Positions 10,330 to 20,721 of a DNA stretch of 64,000 bases are shown piece after piece. The DNA is taken from positions 131,585,891-131,649,890 of the forward strand of contig CM043947.1 in the NCBI GenBank assembly GCA_014529385.2, given 5' to 3'. A model generated the notes under the pieces. The model saw nothing but the letters and a program-made list of their open reading frames with translations. It was not told the DNA's origin and did no database searches. Origin of the DNA: Adiantum capillus-veneris (taxonomy: Eukaryota > Streptophyta > Polypodiopsida > Polypodiales > Pteridaceae). The translations under genes and the position numbers were made by a program. Position 1 is the stretch's first letter. Each line of letters opens with the position of its first letter.

Positions 10330-12075
10330 TTGACCATGACAAATCATCCACCACCAGGGTTCTCTACTCCACTCGGAGACATGAAAAATGCAAGAGACGT
10401 TGCAATGCCAACAATAGGGGGATTGGGAGAATACCTAGAGGAGAGGCATCCTTTGATCAACAAACCAAATGTGAGATTTATCAAAGCCAATGAATCCATC
10501 AGAGTGCTTACAGATTACACTCATGAGGGCTTGTATAGATTCACAAACGGGGATCCATATATCTTCTACAATTGTGAAGAGCCCTATGCTAGAGAGTTGA
10601 CCACCCATAAGAATCTCTATGCGTTCACGTATACAGATGCCAACGGAGTGCAAGTTTTGATGGTAGATAAGTATGGAAGAGAGTACATACTTGTTGATCC
10701 AATTGACCTAGAACAATATACGTACAAGGGTACTTCGATCTTTACTTACTTTCAGCCAAAAACGATGCCAGCGTACACATCAAAGAGGATTCCACCAGGA
10801 TTTAATCCAAGACGAAAGGAGAGAGCGAGAGACATCTTTCCAAGAGATCAAAAATTGGTTAGACTAGTGACTGAACCACAACAATTAAGACCATCTCAAG
10901 TGGCTCAATGTGTCAAGACAAAATACGATGGGTCAAGGGATCCATATGCTCATGTCTCACTCTTCAAACAAGTGTTGAGAACTGAACGAATTGTGGATTT
11001 TCATACTCAATATGAGGGATTTGAGTTAACATTGGAAGGAATAGCCTTGACTTGGTTCCAACCACTAAATAGAGATGAATTTCCAAACATAGCACAACTC
11101 TTACAAGAGTTTGTAGAGGAATTCTCAAAAAGGGGAATCAAACATAACACTGTGTCCCAAATCTACGCTTTCAAACAAAAAGCGAATGAAAGAGTGAAGG
11201 AAGCTTTGCTTCGCTTCAAACAATACATTGATAGATGTCCTGTGAGAGAGTTACCACAAGATGAGAGATTATCAGTTCTCTTCATAGAGGGCTTGAGGAA
11301 TGAAACTCTTAAAAAGGACCTACATCTAAAAGGATGCACAACGTTTGAGCAAGTCACTAGAGAAGCTCTATATCTAGTTGACAATTGCAAGGCCTACGGA
11401 GAGGTGAGTGAAGATACAAACAATGCAACTAGTAGTGCCTCATCTCCAAAGAGAAAATCAACAAAAAATAGAGATGTTCAAACTCCTTGGGAACCAATCA
11501 TTGATCAAGTGGTTGAGGGAGTGATTAGAAGAATAAACCAAGGCTACATACAGAACCTGATTGTACAACAACCTCAATTGAGGATATGTAATACGTGTGG
11601 AGGGGATCATCCCACTCCATGGTGTAGGACTCAAGAAAAGCCACAATGTGTGCTAGGACAAGAAGCACCACTTCTAAATGATGGGAGGGTGATAGTTAAC
11701 TACACTCAGCCAACGTATGTGCCACAACCCATGAGAAATCAGTACTCCATGGATGCAAATACACTCATGTTCATAGCCAATCATCATGAGTATCGGTCAA
11801 AGAACGTCCTCACAAGGCAAGAACAGCCATCTGTTGGATCACCAACTGTGAAACAAGAAGGTCCATGCTATGAGTGTGGAGGTGATCATTGGGCACGAAG
11901 TTGTCCAAACAAGGGTCCACAAATTGTATTATTTTTATTCTGTGAACGTTGTGGGATAGACCATCTACGCCAACACTGTGCTAAGAATCCATACTACAAA
12001 GGGAAAGCAACAATGAATGTTGTAGGTGTGATGCCTTCTTCAAGCGGATCTGAGGTAGAACCCGCCATTCCTTAG
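10330..12075 (+). CDS. gag: Gag protein of a Ty3-like retroelement (copy B)
   Basis: This is an open frame of 581 residues starting with ATG. The retrotransposon gag domain is at about residues 195-350 (YDGSRDPYAHV, LTLEGIALTWFQPL, FVEEFSKRG, LSVLFIEGLRNETL). Three zinc knuckles follow at about 420, 513 and 538: CNTCGGDHPTPWC, CYECGGDHWARSC and CERCGIDHLRQHC. All have C-X2-C-X3-H-X4-C spacing, one residue shorter than the usual CCHC knuckle. Gag would coat the element RNA in cytoplasmic particles. The first 190 residues match nothing I recognise. The frame is intact, unlike its neighbours, and the following segment overlaps it in the -1 frame at 12072-12075. Confidence 0.88.
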   Translation: MTMTNHPPPGFSTPLGDMKNARDVAMPTIGGLGEYLEERHPLINKPNVRFIKANESIRVLTDYTHEGLYRFTNGDPYIFYNCEEPYARELTTHKNLYAFTYTDANGVQVLMVDKYGREYILVDPIDLEQYTYKGTSIFTYFQPKTMPAYTSKRIPPGFNPRRKERARDIFPRDQKLVRLVTEPQQLRPSQVAQCVKTKYDGSRDPYAHVSLFKQVLRTERIVDFHTQYEGFELTLEGIALTWFQPLNRDEFPNIAQLLQEFVEEFSKRGIKHNTVSQIYAFKQKANERVKEALLRFKQYIDRCPVRELPQDERLSVLFIEGLRNETLKKDLHLKGCTTFEQVTREALYLVDNCKAYGEVSEDTNNATSSASSPKRKSTKNRDVQTPWEPIIDQVVEGVIRRINQGYIQNLIVQQPQLRICNTCGGDHPTPWCRTQEKPQCVLGQEAPLLNDGRVIVNYTQPTYVPQPMRNQYSMDANTLMFIANHHEYRSKNVLTRQEQPSVGSPTVKQEGPCYECGGDHWARSCPNKGPQIVLFLFCERCGIDHLRQHCAKNPYYKGKATMNVVGVMPSSSGSEVEPAIP

Positions 12076-12845
12076 AAGCTTCCAAAAACAAACCAGCTAA
12101 AAAAGCCACATTGCCTGTTCAAACAGAATTTGAGAACAAATCGGTGAAAACCTTCGAAGAAGATCATGGAAAGGTAGAGAGACAAAATGAAATTGAGAGG
12201 CTGAAGGAGAAAGCAGCTTTGGAAACTGAACTGAATCAAATAAGAGAGCAGCTTAGACAAGAGCAAGAAAGGAACAAAAACACAAAGGGACCTAAAGAGT
12301 CAAAGACTAACTCTGGAGGTTCAGTCTTGGTCGACAAAGTATTTGAACCTTTGGACGCGATCTTGAAAGCTTATGAAACTAGGCTAAAACCCAACCAAAC
12401 CCAAGAGGATAGATGGAGGACATATCCTCATCCAGGGTATGAAAAGGAGAGGTTGCAAATCTGCAAGGAGCTCATCCAGAAGGCCCAAGCTCTTATGGAA
12501 CCACATGTTCCAGACGCTCCAAAAATGGAGGTGCTAATCCGTGATAAACTCCAGGAATTGAAGAGCCAGGGTATTGTAAACAGAGACCAAGAAGGGTTGA
12601 GAGTTGAGGCACCTTTAGATACAAGGGAAGTAGCCAGTACCACAGATGGGGTGGGCTCACAAGCAATGATGCCTATTCCGGAGGTAGAAGAACCGTGGCC
12701 ACAACCCTTGTGGGAATCAATCAGAAACCAAAAAGATGATAGTGCTACCTTACAATCAGCACCTATTCTTGAGATAAACATGGATCACAATTTTTTCCCG
12801 GGGGATAAGATCTCTATATGGGGATGTTGGGCTTGTCACATCTGA
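12072..12845 (+). pseudogene. Coiled-coil linker segment of the polyprotein (copy B)
   Basis: This frame is open across the gag stop (-1 relative to gag) and reads LEASKNKPAKKATLP before a charged helix of about 35 residues with heptad character (EIERLKEKAALETELNQIRE). Downstream it is acidic and proline-rich. It ends at a stop at 12843-12845. From about 12829 the sequence GDVGLVTSEESKP continues in a third frame, so a one-base indel lies near 12790-12830. It probably links Gag and protease in the ancestral polyprotein. The -1 step at its start could be programmed or a mutation. Confidence 0.6.
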
Positions 12846-13560
12846 AGAGAGTAAACCACGCTCCCTAAAGACGTTGTCATCTTTCATAGAAGAACTTGAA
12901 ACAAAATCGGAGGTTAAAATGGTACCTTCTCAGTGGAAAGCCACACCAAAAATGATGGATACCAAGAGCTTGCATGAATTGATGTCTTCTCCTATACAAT
13001 GTACACTATATCTCTCAGAGCTACTAAAAAGTAGACCGCATCTATGGGGCCAAATGGGCAAACACCTGGAAAACATGGGGCTGAAAATCCCTTCACATGA
13101 CCAACTTGCATATGAAAACATGGATGACCCCTTGCCTAAGAAACCACAGACAAAGCCAATACCAGTAAATAAGGTGGGTGACTACTGTGAAGGAGAAGAA
13201 GGAAACACCACCTTACCACTTGAGTACAAAGGAGTAAAGACGGTTGCTATATTAGATAGTGGGGTAAGAATTTCCATTGAAACCAAAGAGATATGGAAAA
13301 AATGGGAAAAGCCTACTCTTAGGAAAACTCGAATGAAACTGCAATTAGCAGATGGATACACGGAGAAACCGATTGGAATATTAGAACAAATCATTGTATC
13401 CTCGTGTGGCATAGAGTATGAGCACACCTTTGCCAAATGAATTTTGACAAGATCAGCAACTTTGACATCATATTGGACAAACCATTCATGCGTCAGCTCA
13501 AAATGGTACAAGACTGGGGCTATGACTATATCTACTTAAGACACAAAGAGGTCACAACAA
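12829..13560 (+). pseudogene. Retropepsin-type aspartic protease domain (copy B)
   Basis: The first part, to 13440, carries VAILDSGVRISIETKEIW, with the catalytic D-S-G at 13255-13263. The family usually continues DSGA; here it is DSGV. The stop at 13438-13440 overlaps an ATG in the -1 frame, where the fold goes on as FDIILDKPFMRQL, the usual I-[IL]-G-x-x-[FW] flap/C-terminal strand with G changed to D. This protease would cut the Gag polyprotein. The frame break through the fold suggests that this copy is inactive. Confidence 0.78.
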
Positions 13561-14426
13561 AAATCAGTGCTAAAGATCATAGTTATAGAGACGTAGTGCG
13601 AACCTTGGGGGAAGACTTAAACTCCAAAATTGATTTGGAAAGCAAAGCGCATATTTGGATGTACAGAGCTCCTGAGAGTGTAAGTCTTAGAAAGGAAGAT
13701 TGCATCCTAGAGCGTTCAGTAGAAGATGTGACATATATTCCAGAGCCTTTTCCAGAGGAGTTATTTAAACCCTTTGGATGGGATCAAATACTGGCCACTC
13801 TTGATGTGTGTGTGAATGAGGTGACCCTGACTAAATTTTGTGATGAGGAAGGGTATGATCTAACTCCCGTATTTACGATAAAGGTGTTGAAGGAAGCTAA
13901 TGAAGTTTGTGAGTGTGAAAGCAAAAAAGTTGAGACAGATTGCTACATCATGGAGCATGGTTCCAAGGTGCAAACAAAGGAAGCAGAGCAACCACGAGAA
14001 TATGTCATCATTGACATACTTGAAAACTCGACAAAAGCTGTTTCAAAGAAATCGACTACAGAAAAAGCGCAAACGAAAGCAGATGAAGGAAAAAAGTTTC
14101 CAAGTTCAACGTCAAATGTTCAAAAAATGCAAGATCAAGAGAAAAACAGGGACAAAGAAGAAGATTGTTTGTCTCCTACAATGATCAAATTCAGTATATG
14201 CGAAGAAACAGGACTCAAAATCACATGTTCAACTGAGATAGATCCAAAAGCACAAGTGACAAAGAATCTAATGACTTATGAAACATGGATCATGATGGGA
14301 AAGCCGCCAATCACTAAGCTAAAGGAGATAGTGTACACAAGTTCTAAAATGATGATTCCTAGATTTGGCATGGTAGAAGCCGTACTCAAGTTGAGTACCG
14401 AGAGTATAAGGATACTTTCCATATAA
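13561..14426 (+). pseudogene. Post-protease region of copy B, unknown function
   Basis: The frame that holds the second half of the protease stays open to 14426. It is mixed acidic and basic and includes a Lys/Glu/Gln-rich stretch at about 14000-14160 and a segment reading MIKFSICEETGLKIT. No RT, RNase H or integrase motif (YXDD, DNG, TAEAE-like) is visible, although a normal Ty3 or copia pol would have them here. A second frame continues as REYKDTFHIIDSHHIKES after 14400. Confidence 0.55.
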
Positions 14427-14570
14427 TCGACTCCCATCACATCAAGGAGAGTCTGATCCTGACAGAAAGCTGGAGGAAGGTCTTCTTTCAGCCACAAGGG
14501 AAATCTTCAACAACATCACCATCAGAAGCCCCAAAAGCACCTCAAGTCAATGCAACCAAAGGTAAATCAA

Positions 14571-14793
14571 AGGTAAACACTGAAGTATATCAACCTCGCA
14601 AGACGAATTTACCTTCAACAAACCTCCATCAAACTTCCCGTGAAGGTAAACACTGAAGAAATATATCAACCTTGCAAGACGAATTTACCTTCAACGAGCC
14701 TCCATCAAACTTCCCGCGAAGGTAAACACTGAAATATATCAACCTCGCAAGACAAGTTTACCTTCAACGAGCCTCCATCAAACTTCCCGCGAA
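14571..14793 (+). repeat. Three tandem ~75-bp repeats in the coding region
   Basis: Units start at 14571, 14644 and 14720 with AGGTAAACACTGAA and run through TTACCTTCAAC and CATCAAACTTCCCG. Lengths are about 73, 76 and 74 bp, so the repeats do not keep one frame. They lie between the post-protease region and the C-terminal module region. Confidence 0.85.
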
Positions 14794-14828
14794 GCCTCTA
14801 CATCAAGAGACAAACCATCGGCAATGGA

Positions 14829-15862
14829 ATGGAAACCAAAACAAAAGCCTATCAACCAAAGTTTGCATCACAAAAAAGCATCAAGAGGAAGCCGAAGAGA
14901 AACAACCAAGTGTTAGTATCCAAAGACCACATCAAAGTCAAAGACCCAGTTTGGATACATGAAGCACAAGTTCAACATCAACAAAAGGTGATAGTGTGGG
15001 TAGCATCAAATGAGTCAATCATTGCTCGGGGCTACTTCCAAGGAAACGCTAATGTTTGGGCCAAAAAGCCTAAAGTAATAGCCTAGACCTACCCACCTCA
15101 ATCCATGTGTTTTACAAAGAAGAAGATGTGCTATAAACGCAAGACAAACAACTCAAACAAGAGAAATAACTATAACAAAAGGCAAAAGACAAGACCTTCC
15201 AAGCGGGCAACACAAAAAGTATGGGTACCAAAGTCGGACCTCGGCCAAGTTACCGAAGAAAAACAGGTAAAGCAGCGGATGATTCCAGTCAAGCTACTGG
15301 AAGCACAAGGATTTTATGAAGGTAACACACAACTATGGTTACCAAAAATTGTAGCTCAATTTGGAACAACTAAGAGAAATCAGGCAGCACAAGCTTCCAC
15401 CCCAAAGCAAGCAATGACAACCAAAAGCCATCAGAAGCCAATTACAACCAAAGCTGTTGCAATCTACAAATGGATACCTTGTCATCAATTACAAAAGCAA
15501 GGCTTTTACAACAGAAATCATCAGGATTGGATATCAAAGCCTAGTGTCCATCAAATTATAGAAGAAGATAAAATGCCAAAAACTATCACACAAGGACCAA
15601 AACAAGATGGGTTCCAAAATTGCTAGTGGAAACTCAATCACACAAGAGAACCCACACATCTCGAAAACCGCTTCTCATGGAAATTAACACAAAGGGTACA
15701 TCAGTCCCTACAAGAGCCGAAGGATTTGTTTCTCAAAGTAGTGTGAACATACGACAAGCAATTCAAGAGGAGCCAAAATTTGCCAACCTACTCGACAAAA
15801 TGGTGGCATCCAAAGACCAACACAATGGAAAAGGCCTAAATTTCAAGAACTTATGGAATTAG
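14829..15862 (+). pseudogene. C-terminal module region of copy B (I-P...QG-[FY]...W-x-x-K repeats)
   Basis: Three adjoining frames (14829-15086, 15105-15626 and 15620-15862) encode a basic, Gln/Lys-rich region with repeated modules: SIIARGYFQGNANVWAKKPK, MIPVKLLEAQGFYEGN and WIPCHQLQKQGFYNRN. WVPK-type phrases (VWVPKSDLG) separate them. It matches copy A at 1-876. The modules are spaced by about 60-80 residues. Function unknown; a nucleic-acid-binding tail is one possibility, given the charge. Confidence 0.65.
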
Positions 15863-15894
15863 GTTTCTGGCCTTGAACCCATAAGTCCAAGTTT

Positions 15895-16390
15895 CCATTA
15901 AACATACATGGCATAAAAGTCAGAGACGGGCAGCTAAGCCACTAAATGAGCAAGGCGTTAGTCCCAAAACTTCATGTAATATTCTCTGTGGTCTAAGCGT
16001 CTTAGTTATTTTAGGTACTGCTCAAGCTGGAAGAGTTGAGTATAATTACGTTGTGTCGCTCATGCTCGTATAGGTGAGCATAAGAGTCGAAGTCATTGTA
16101 GTATAGTGGTAAGTGAAGGTGGAGGTCCAAAAGACACTCACGGACTTAGCACAGTGAGGAATGAGTGGAGAAGCTTCTACGTCGAAAACCCTTCTTGAAA
16201 ATGTGGAAGCTATTGAGATGTCTTTTGATGTCACATGTGCTACATTTATTCCTTGAAGCACCCATCAACTTCATCTCTTACACTGCATGCTTTTGTTTGA
16301 AAATTTTCATATGCATATAGAGTGTCCCATAATTGGCACTTGCATTAGGCACTCTTCCTTTGTTTCTCCCAAGCACTCGCCTTGCATGAC
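15895..16390 (+). repeat. Conserved noncoding 3' block of the Gag-protease family, copy B
   Basis: Homologous to 880-1375 over its whole length, with many substitutions. It has the same order of landmarks, ending with CATATGCATATAGA and GGCACTC. The right limit is where similarity to copy A fades. Confidence 0.6.
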
Positions 16391-16740
16391 AGGTACTTCA
16401 AGTCCAAATGCTCAACTACAATAAGAGTGTAAACCAAAGACACTTTTTTCCCACTGGGTTTTTCCCTTTGGTCATCTAGGTTTTAAGACCCTAATCTAGA
16501 AACCCTCACACCATCTTCTTGTATTTATTCCTTCTACATCAGCAATAAGGAAATGTCTACCCAAATCAATTGACAATGACTTGGAGCTTGTATAAAAGAC
16601 AAAAATATTTATGATATTAGAGGATGTACACATTGGTAACAAAAACATACTTATGGTGCAAGAGGATAAAAGAAGGCATACATATTCTAATAAAACACAC
16701 ACCTAGGTATACATATTAAAAAAAAAAAAACAAAATAATT
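16391..16740. other. AT-rich junction without a gene
   Basis: A phrase CCCACTGGGTTTTTCCC at about 16450 has the look of an LTR U5 region, but no matching second copy was found. The stretch ends in a run of A at about 16719. It separates copy B from the minus-strand Ty3 element. Confidence 0.35.
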
Positions 16741-17019
16741 TTAATAAAAAATCTGTATATTTAGGCCCCATATACAATGAAATATTTACACACAAAAAGG
16801 CCATAATATACTTTTATTGTTTATTTTATTTATTTATTTTGGCTCAACTAGTCTAGTGACTAGCTAATTGAGGGTTTTTAAGGAGATATGGGAAAAGTCC
16901 CCTAACTCACACACGCCTATGTATAGTGAAAGTGTGAGGATAGCCATAGTGTTTGAGTGATTTTGATAGGGTGAGGTAGCTCACTATGACAAGTCTAGAT
17001 AGCCAAAAAATGGCTATCA
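16741..17019 (-). mobile_element. Partial 3' LTR of the Tat-type element
   Basis: On the minus strand the LTR starts TGATAGCC at 17019, right after the purine run. Its first bases form a small inverted repeat, GATAGCCATTTTTTGGCTATC-like. The far end could not be matched with the 5' LTR piece, so only part of it remains. Confidence 0.45.
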
Positions 17020-17038
17020 TTAGCCCTCCCCCAGGTTG
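17020..17038 (-). other. Polypurine tract of the Tat-type element
   Basis: The minus strand reads CCTGGGGGAGGGCTAA immediately before TGATAGCC, the expected PPT-LTR border. Confidence 0.6.
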
Positions 17039-17224
17039 ATGGTACATTCATGTACCATCAAAAGGCATCTTTTTCAATGAGAGTGGTTGCAAGCTATTTG
17101 CGGTGTTTTGTTCCTCAAAAAGGTCTTCCTTTTCTAGTTCTTCTTCACCTTGTCTTAAACTACTGACACAAACCAAGCTACAAGACCTACATGATGATAT
17201 AGCTTCAAGTTGATGCTCTTGCAG

Positions 17225-17695
17225 ATCCTTTGGTAGAATGTGACTAGAGTAGGGCTTTAGTCGGTACCCATTCATCTTTTTAGGATGCTCCTTGCCATCT
17301 AAATCCATGAGCTGATAGTAACTTGAATTAAATGATTTTTTGACCACATAATATGGACCTTGCCATCATGTGCTGAATTTTGCATCAAACCTATTGTCAA
17401 TTTGATTCTCATAACTTAACACCAGCCCACCTTCTTTGACACCCTTGTCCTTAACCTTCTTATTGAGCTTCTCCTTTGCTTGCATAGCTTTCCTCTTGTA
17501 GCACTCATAAGATGCTTCTCTTTTCCACTCAAGTTCGACTAAGGTAATAAGTCAATCTGCCCATGTTTCTTGGTCATCTTGTGTCCCTTTTCCGTGAAGC
17601 CACATGGTTGGAATGTTGAGCTCAATAGGCTGCAAGGCCTCTTGATCATAGACTAAGTGAAATGGTGTGAAGTCTGTGGATTCCCTATATGTGGT
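17225..17695 (-). pseudogene. Integrase C-terminal region (Tat-type Ty3)
   Basis: On the minus strand, continuing from the integrase core, I read STDFTPFHLVYDQEALQPIE and then IPTMWLHG, the usual end of a Ty3 integrase. Further on come YENQIDNRFDAKF, WQGPYYVVKKSF, YYQLMDLDG and NGYRLKPY, the GPY/F module. An in-frame stop replaces a codon before WQGPYY. No chromodomain is seen, as expected for Tat. Confidence 0.8.
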
Positions 17696-18295
17696 TCAAT
17701 ACGGCCACAAGGCACCATCCAAGAAGTCATCCCATAACTTTGTCTTGTTTTGCACCATCTTTCTAATGATGCCTGCAATAACACCATTAGCCTTCTCCAT
17801 TAAACCATTTGACTGTGGGTAGCAGGGTGTGCTATGACTATGTAGAATGTAAAGCTCTTCACAAACTACCATGAGTAAACCCTTCCTGAACCCCACACCA
17901 TTATCAGAAACAATCTCCAAAGGTGTGCCAAATTTGCAACAAATATTAGTGTAGACAAATCTGCTCACTATTTTTCTATTTACCCTTGCCACACTTTGAG
18001 CCTCTATCCACCTAGCCATGTAATCTATAGCCACTAGAATGTAGAGTTTACCATTTTTTGTTCTAAGAAAAGGAGCCATAGCATCAATGCCCCACTTTTC
18101 AAAGGGTTCATTTGCAAGCACAATTTGCCTTGGACCATGTATCAATCTTCTATTTCCATTTACATGACAATTGTGATAGATTTTACACCTATGTTGGACA
18201 TCCATATGGAGGCTTGGCCAAACATACCCTGCAAGCAAAATCTTCTTCACAATTAACTCTTGGGCAAAATGACCACCACATGCCTCTTCATGCAA
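17696..18295 (-). pseudogene. Integrase HHCC and catalytic core (Tat-type Ty3)
   Basis: An open frame of 199 residues. The zinc-binding part reads EEACGGHFAQ and ends CKIYHNC, where the second Cys pair member has become Tyr. The DDE core is present: WGIDAMAPF, then EIVSDNGVGF, then NGLMEKANG for the Glu. The end, WDDFLDGALWPY, meets the C-terminal module at the junction near 17696 without the normal frame. Integrase would insert the cDNA into host DNA; the lost zinc ligand and broken frame make this copy inactive. Confidence 0.9.
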
Positions 18296-18559
18296 ACCTT
18301 CTAGAATGGCTGGAATTCCTCCATTGTTGGTACTCTTCTACACACCTGATCCTTTCCTCTTTGACAGAGGGAGCCTTCTAGGAAGAGATAAATGCTTTCC
18401 TTCTTCATGAGTCTCCTTTTCCAAGCTTTTGTGAAGTCTTGTGGAAACTCGCCCTCCAAATATAGCCAATAATGGGAGCCAATGACTCCAATCCCTGGTA
18501 TCTCGGTTGCTTGACAACTGGTGCCACCATGATGACCTACACTTCTTTGTCAACACATG

Positions 18560-19093
18560 TAACTGCTTGTTGTGCAAGTAAATTGGCATCTTCATTTTGT
18601 TTCCTAGGCATATGATATAGTTGCACTTCTTTAAATTAATTAAACAACCTACGAATGGCATGAACTTTTGTCCTTAGGATTTCATTCTTGCATGCCAAAA
18701 TGCCTAAAATCTGGTTCATAATGAGAAGTGTATCCCCTTTTACCATGAGACATTGTATACCTTGGCTGATGCACTTCTTCAAGTAGTATTTCATAGTCTA
18801 CTTCATTGTTGCTAGTTAAACCTGGTAGATTGACGTTCTCTTTCATAAACACCTCTCCTCTTGGGTTGAGAAACACTAGCCCTGCCCCCTGCTTTTCTTG
18901 TGGCTTGTCAACAATCTCCATCAAAGAACACGGTAAAAGCATTAGGAATACTTTTAGGTGGTGGCAATGGTAAGGTATTTACTTCAGGCACTTTAATCTC
19001 CTTCTCATGCACCCTATAAGTGAGGATCCCTGCCAATTGTGCACGTACACTATCTTCTACCTTGAAAGAGTATTGGAATTCTTGCAATTCCAT
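18560..19093 (-). pseudogene. Archaeal-type RNase H domain (aRNH)
   Basis: The domain starts with FTVFFDGDC (first Asp) in the frame ending at 18908. It continues in another frame with GAGLVFLNPRGEVF and LTSNNEVDYEILLEEV, then in a third with AIRRLFN, a stop, and MPRKQNEDANLLAQQAV. These are the aRNH signatures (FDG, TNNEAEYEAL, N-x-x-AD-LA) with frameshifts and one stop. The domain sits between the classical RNase H and integrase and places the element in the Tat clade. Confidence 0.82.
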
Positions 19094-19096
19094 AAT

Positions 19097-19739
19097 CTAC
19101 TTTGAGATCCTAGTACTAAGATTCATTTGAGATGACACCCAAGGGAACAAATTTTCTGTAGTGAGAATTACAAAAGGTTTTGGTATCAAGTAGGATCTAA
19201 ACTTCCTCACCGCAAACATGAGAGAAAGCATCATGAGTTCTACTTCCGTGTAGCCTCTCTCGAAAGAATTCATGATCCTACTATCAAAGTAGATGGGCCA
19301 CATCCTGGTACTGTGGGGGCCTTGTTGTAACAAAACAGCCCCAATTGTTTCCTTACCAACCCTAGAGGTAGCAAAGAATGTGTACTCCCAACAAGGAGGC
19401 ATGAGTGTTGGTAGTTCTGACAGAATGACTAATGTTACAAAAATATTCTTCAAGCTCATTAGACTAAACAAAATCAAATTTTTGTATCAATTTTTGCAAG
19501 GGTTGAAGTAACTTTGAGGCTAAGTGAATGAAACGTGACATACACTTCACCTATTGAATGAATGAGATGACCTCCTTAAGACTCTTGGGTGATGGTAACT
19601 CAGTAAGAGCCTTTGCGTTTGAAGGATCCACCTCAATGCCTTTGTAAGAAACTTTGTGACCAAGCAAGATCACCTCATCCTCACCTATATGGCACTTGTT
19701 GGGGTTAAGTTGACCTCCCATTTCATAGAGCTTCTTCAA
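19097..19739 (-). pseudogene. RT thumb/connection and classical RNase H (Tat-type Ty3)
   Basis: The first part (19551-19739) reads LNPNKCHIGEDEVILLGHKV and IEVDPSNAKALTELPSPKS, typical of sequence after the RT palm. After a frame break, 19097-19477 reads TIGAVLLQQGP, WPIYFDSRIMNSFE, RGYTEVELMMLSLMFAVRKF and ILTTENLFPWV, the RNase H fold. The usual catalytic YTxxEKE appears as YTEVELM. Frame breaks lie at about 19480-19550 and 19740-19755. Confidence 0.82.
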
Positions 19740-19754
19740 TCCTTCTTCTATCCC

Positions 19755-20520
19755 CTATAGATGCAACAATTTTGAGCTATAAATACAAAAATAATCAATG
19801 AACACTCTAATTGAATTTCCAAAGAATGCTTGAAACACCATGTTCATGAAGCATTGGAAAGCTTTAGGAGCATTTGTCAGGCCAAATGGCATGACTTTGA
19901 AAGCATAATAACCCCAAGGAGTGATGAAGGTTGTTTTCAGCGGATCCTCTAATGTGATACCTATTTGAAAGTAGCCTGAGTAGCCATCACACATAATCAT
20001 ACTTCTCGCGACCAACTACCTCATTTAGTATATCATCCTGGAATGGGAGGAGAAAGTGATATCTTTTTGTTGCCTCATTCAGTGGATGGTAATCCACACA
20101 CACCCTCCACTTTCTGTTCTTCTTGGGAGTGACAACAACAAGAGATATCCACTCTAAATTCTCCACTGGTGGATAAATGAAACCTGTTGCCGGAAGCTTT
20201 CTTACCTCCTTGAGTAGAGCCTGCTCCTTGATAACTCCTAGCCTTCGTAGCTTTTGAGCTTTAGGTGTGGCCTCAGGTTTTAACTCAATCTTGTGCTGAA
20301 CAACATCTACTCCACGCATGTCGATGTAGTCTTTAACAAAATGCCTAGAAAACTTCCTTAGCACACATTTGAATTTCTCTCTTTTGTCCTTTGAAAGTAT
20401 TGTAGACAACATACCTTCTAACATTCCTTCACCTTGCACATTTTGGTTCTCTTGAGGACCTACCTCTTTCAAGCCTTGACAAGAGGTCTCTTGGTTGCTT
20501 GGCTTAAACCTTAACCCCAT
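19755..20520 (-). pseudogene. Reverse transcriptase (Tat-type Ty3)
   Basis: Two frames join near 20000. The first holds LLKEVRKLPATGFIYPP, WISLVVVTPKKNRKWRVCVD and YHPLNEATKRYHFLLPFQDD. The second holds DGYSGYFQIGI (motif A), FITPWGYYAFKVMPFGLTNA (motif B) and VFIDYFCIYS, where the catalytic FIDD has become FIDY. The enzyme would copy element RNA into DNA; the lost Asp and frame break disable it. Confidence 0.9.
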
Positions 20521-20721
20521 GACTTTGAAAGAAGACTCTTCTTCAGCAATGTTGTCGCTACTTTCTTCTTCTGAGGTTCTATCAATCCAGCCTTCCTCCG
20601 TCTCACTTTGCGATGATTATTCATGGAGCTCCTCTTGGTATTGCTCCTTCATGTCAAAGAAAACCTTCGTATGATTGTCATTACTTCAAATCAACCTTCC
20701 ACTTTCCCAATCTTGCAAAGC

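Noticed and set aside
13437-13445. ATGA overlap at 13437 as translational coupling or a new start codon
   Set aside because: The protease fold is continuous across it in the -1 frame, so a one-base loss is the simpler explanation.
16435-16505. LTR end of copy B, suggested by CCCACTGGGTTTTTCCC
   Set aside because: No second copy, no PBS or target duplication, and no match in copy A. Kept only as a note.
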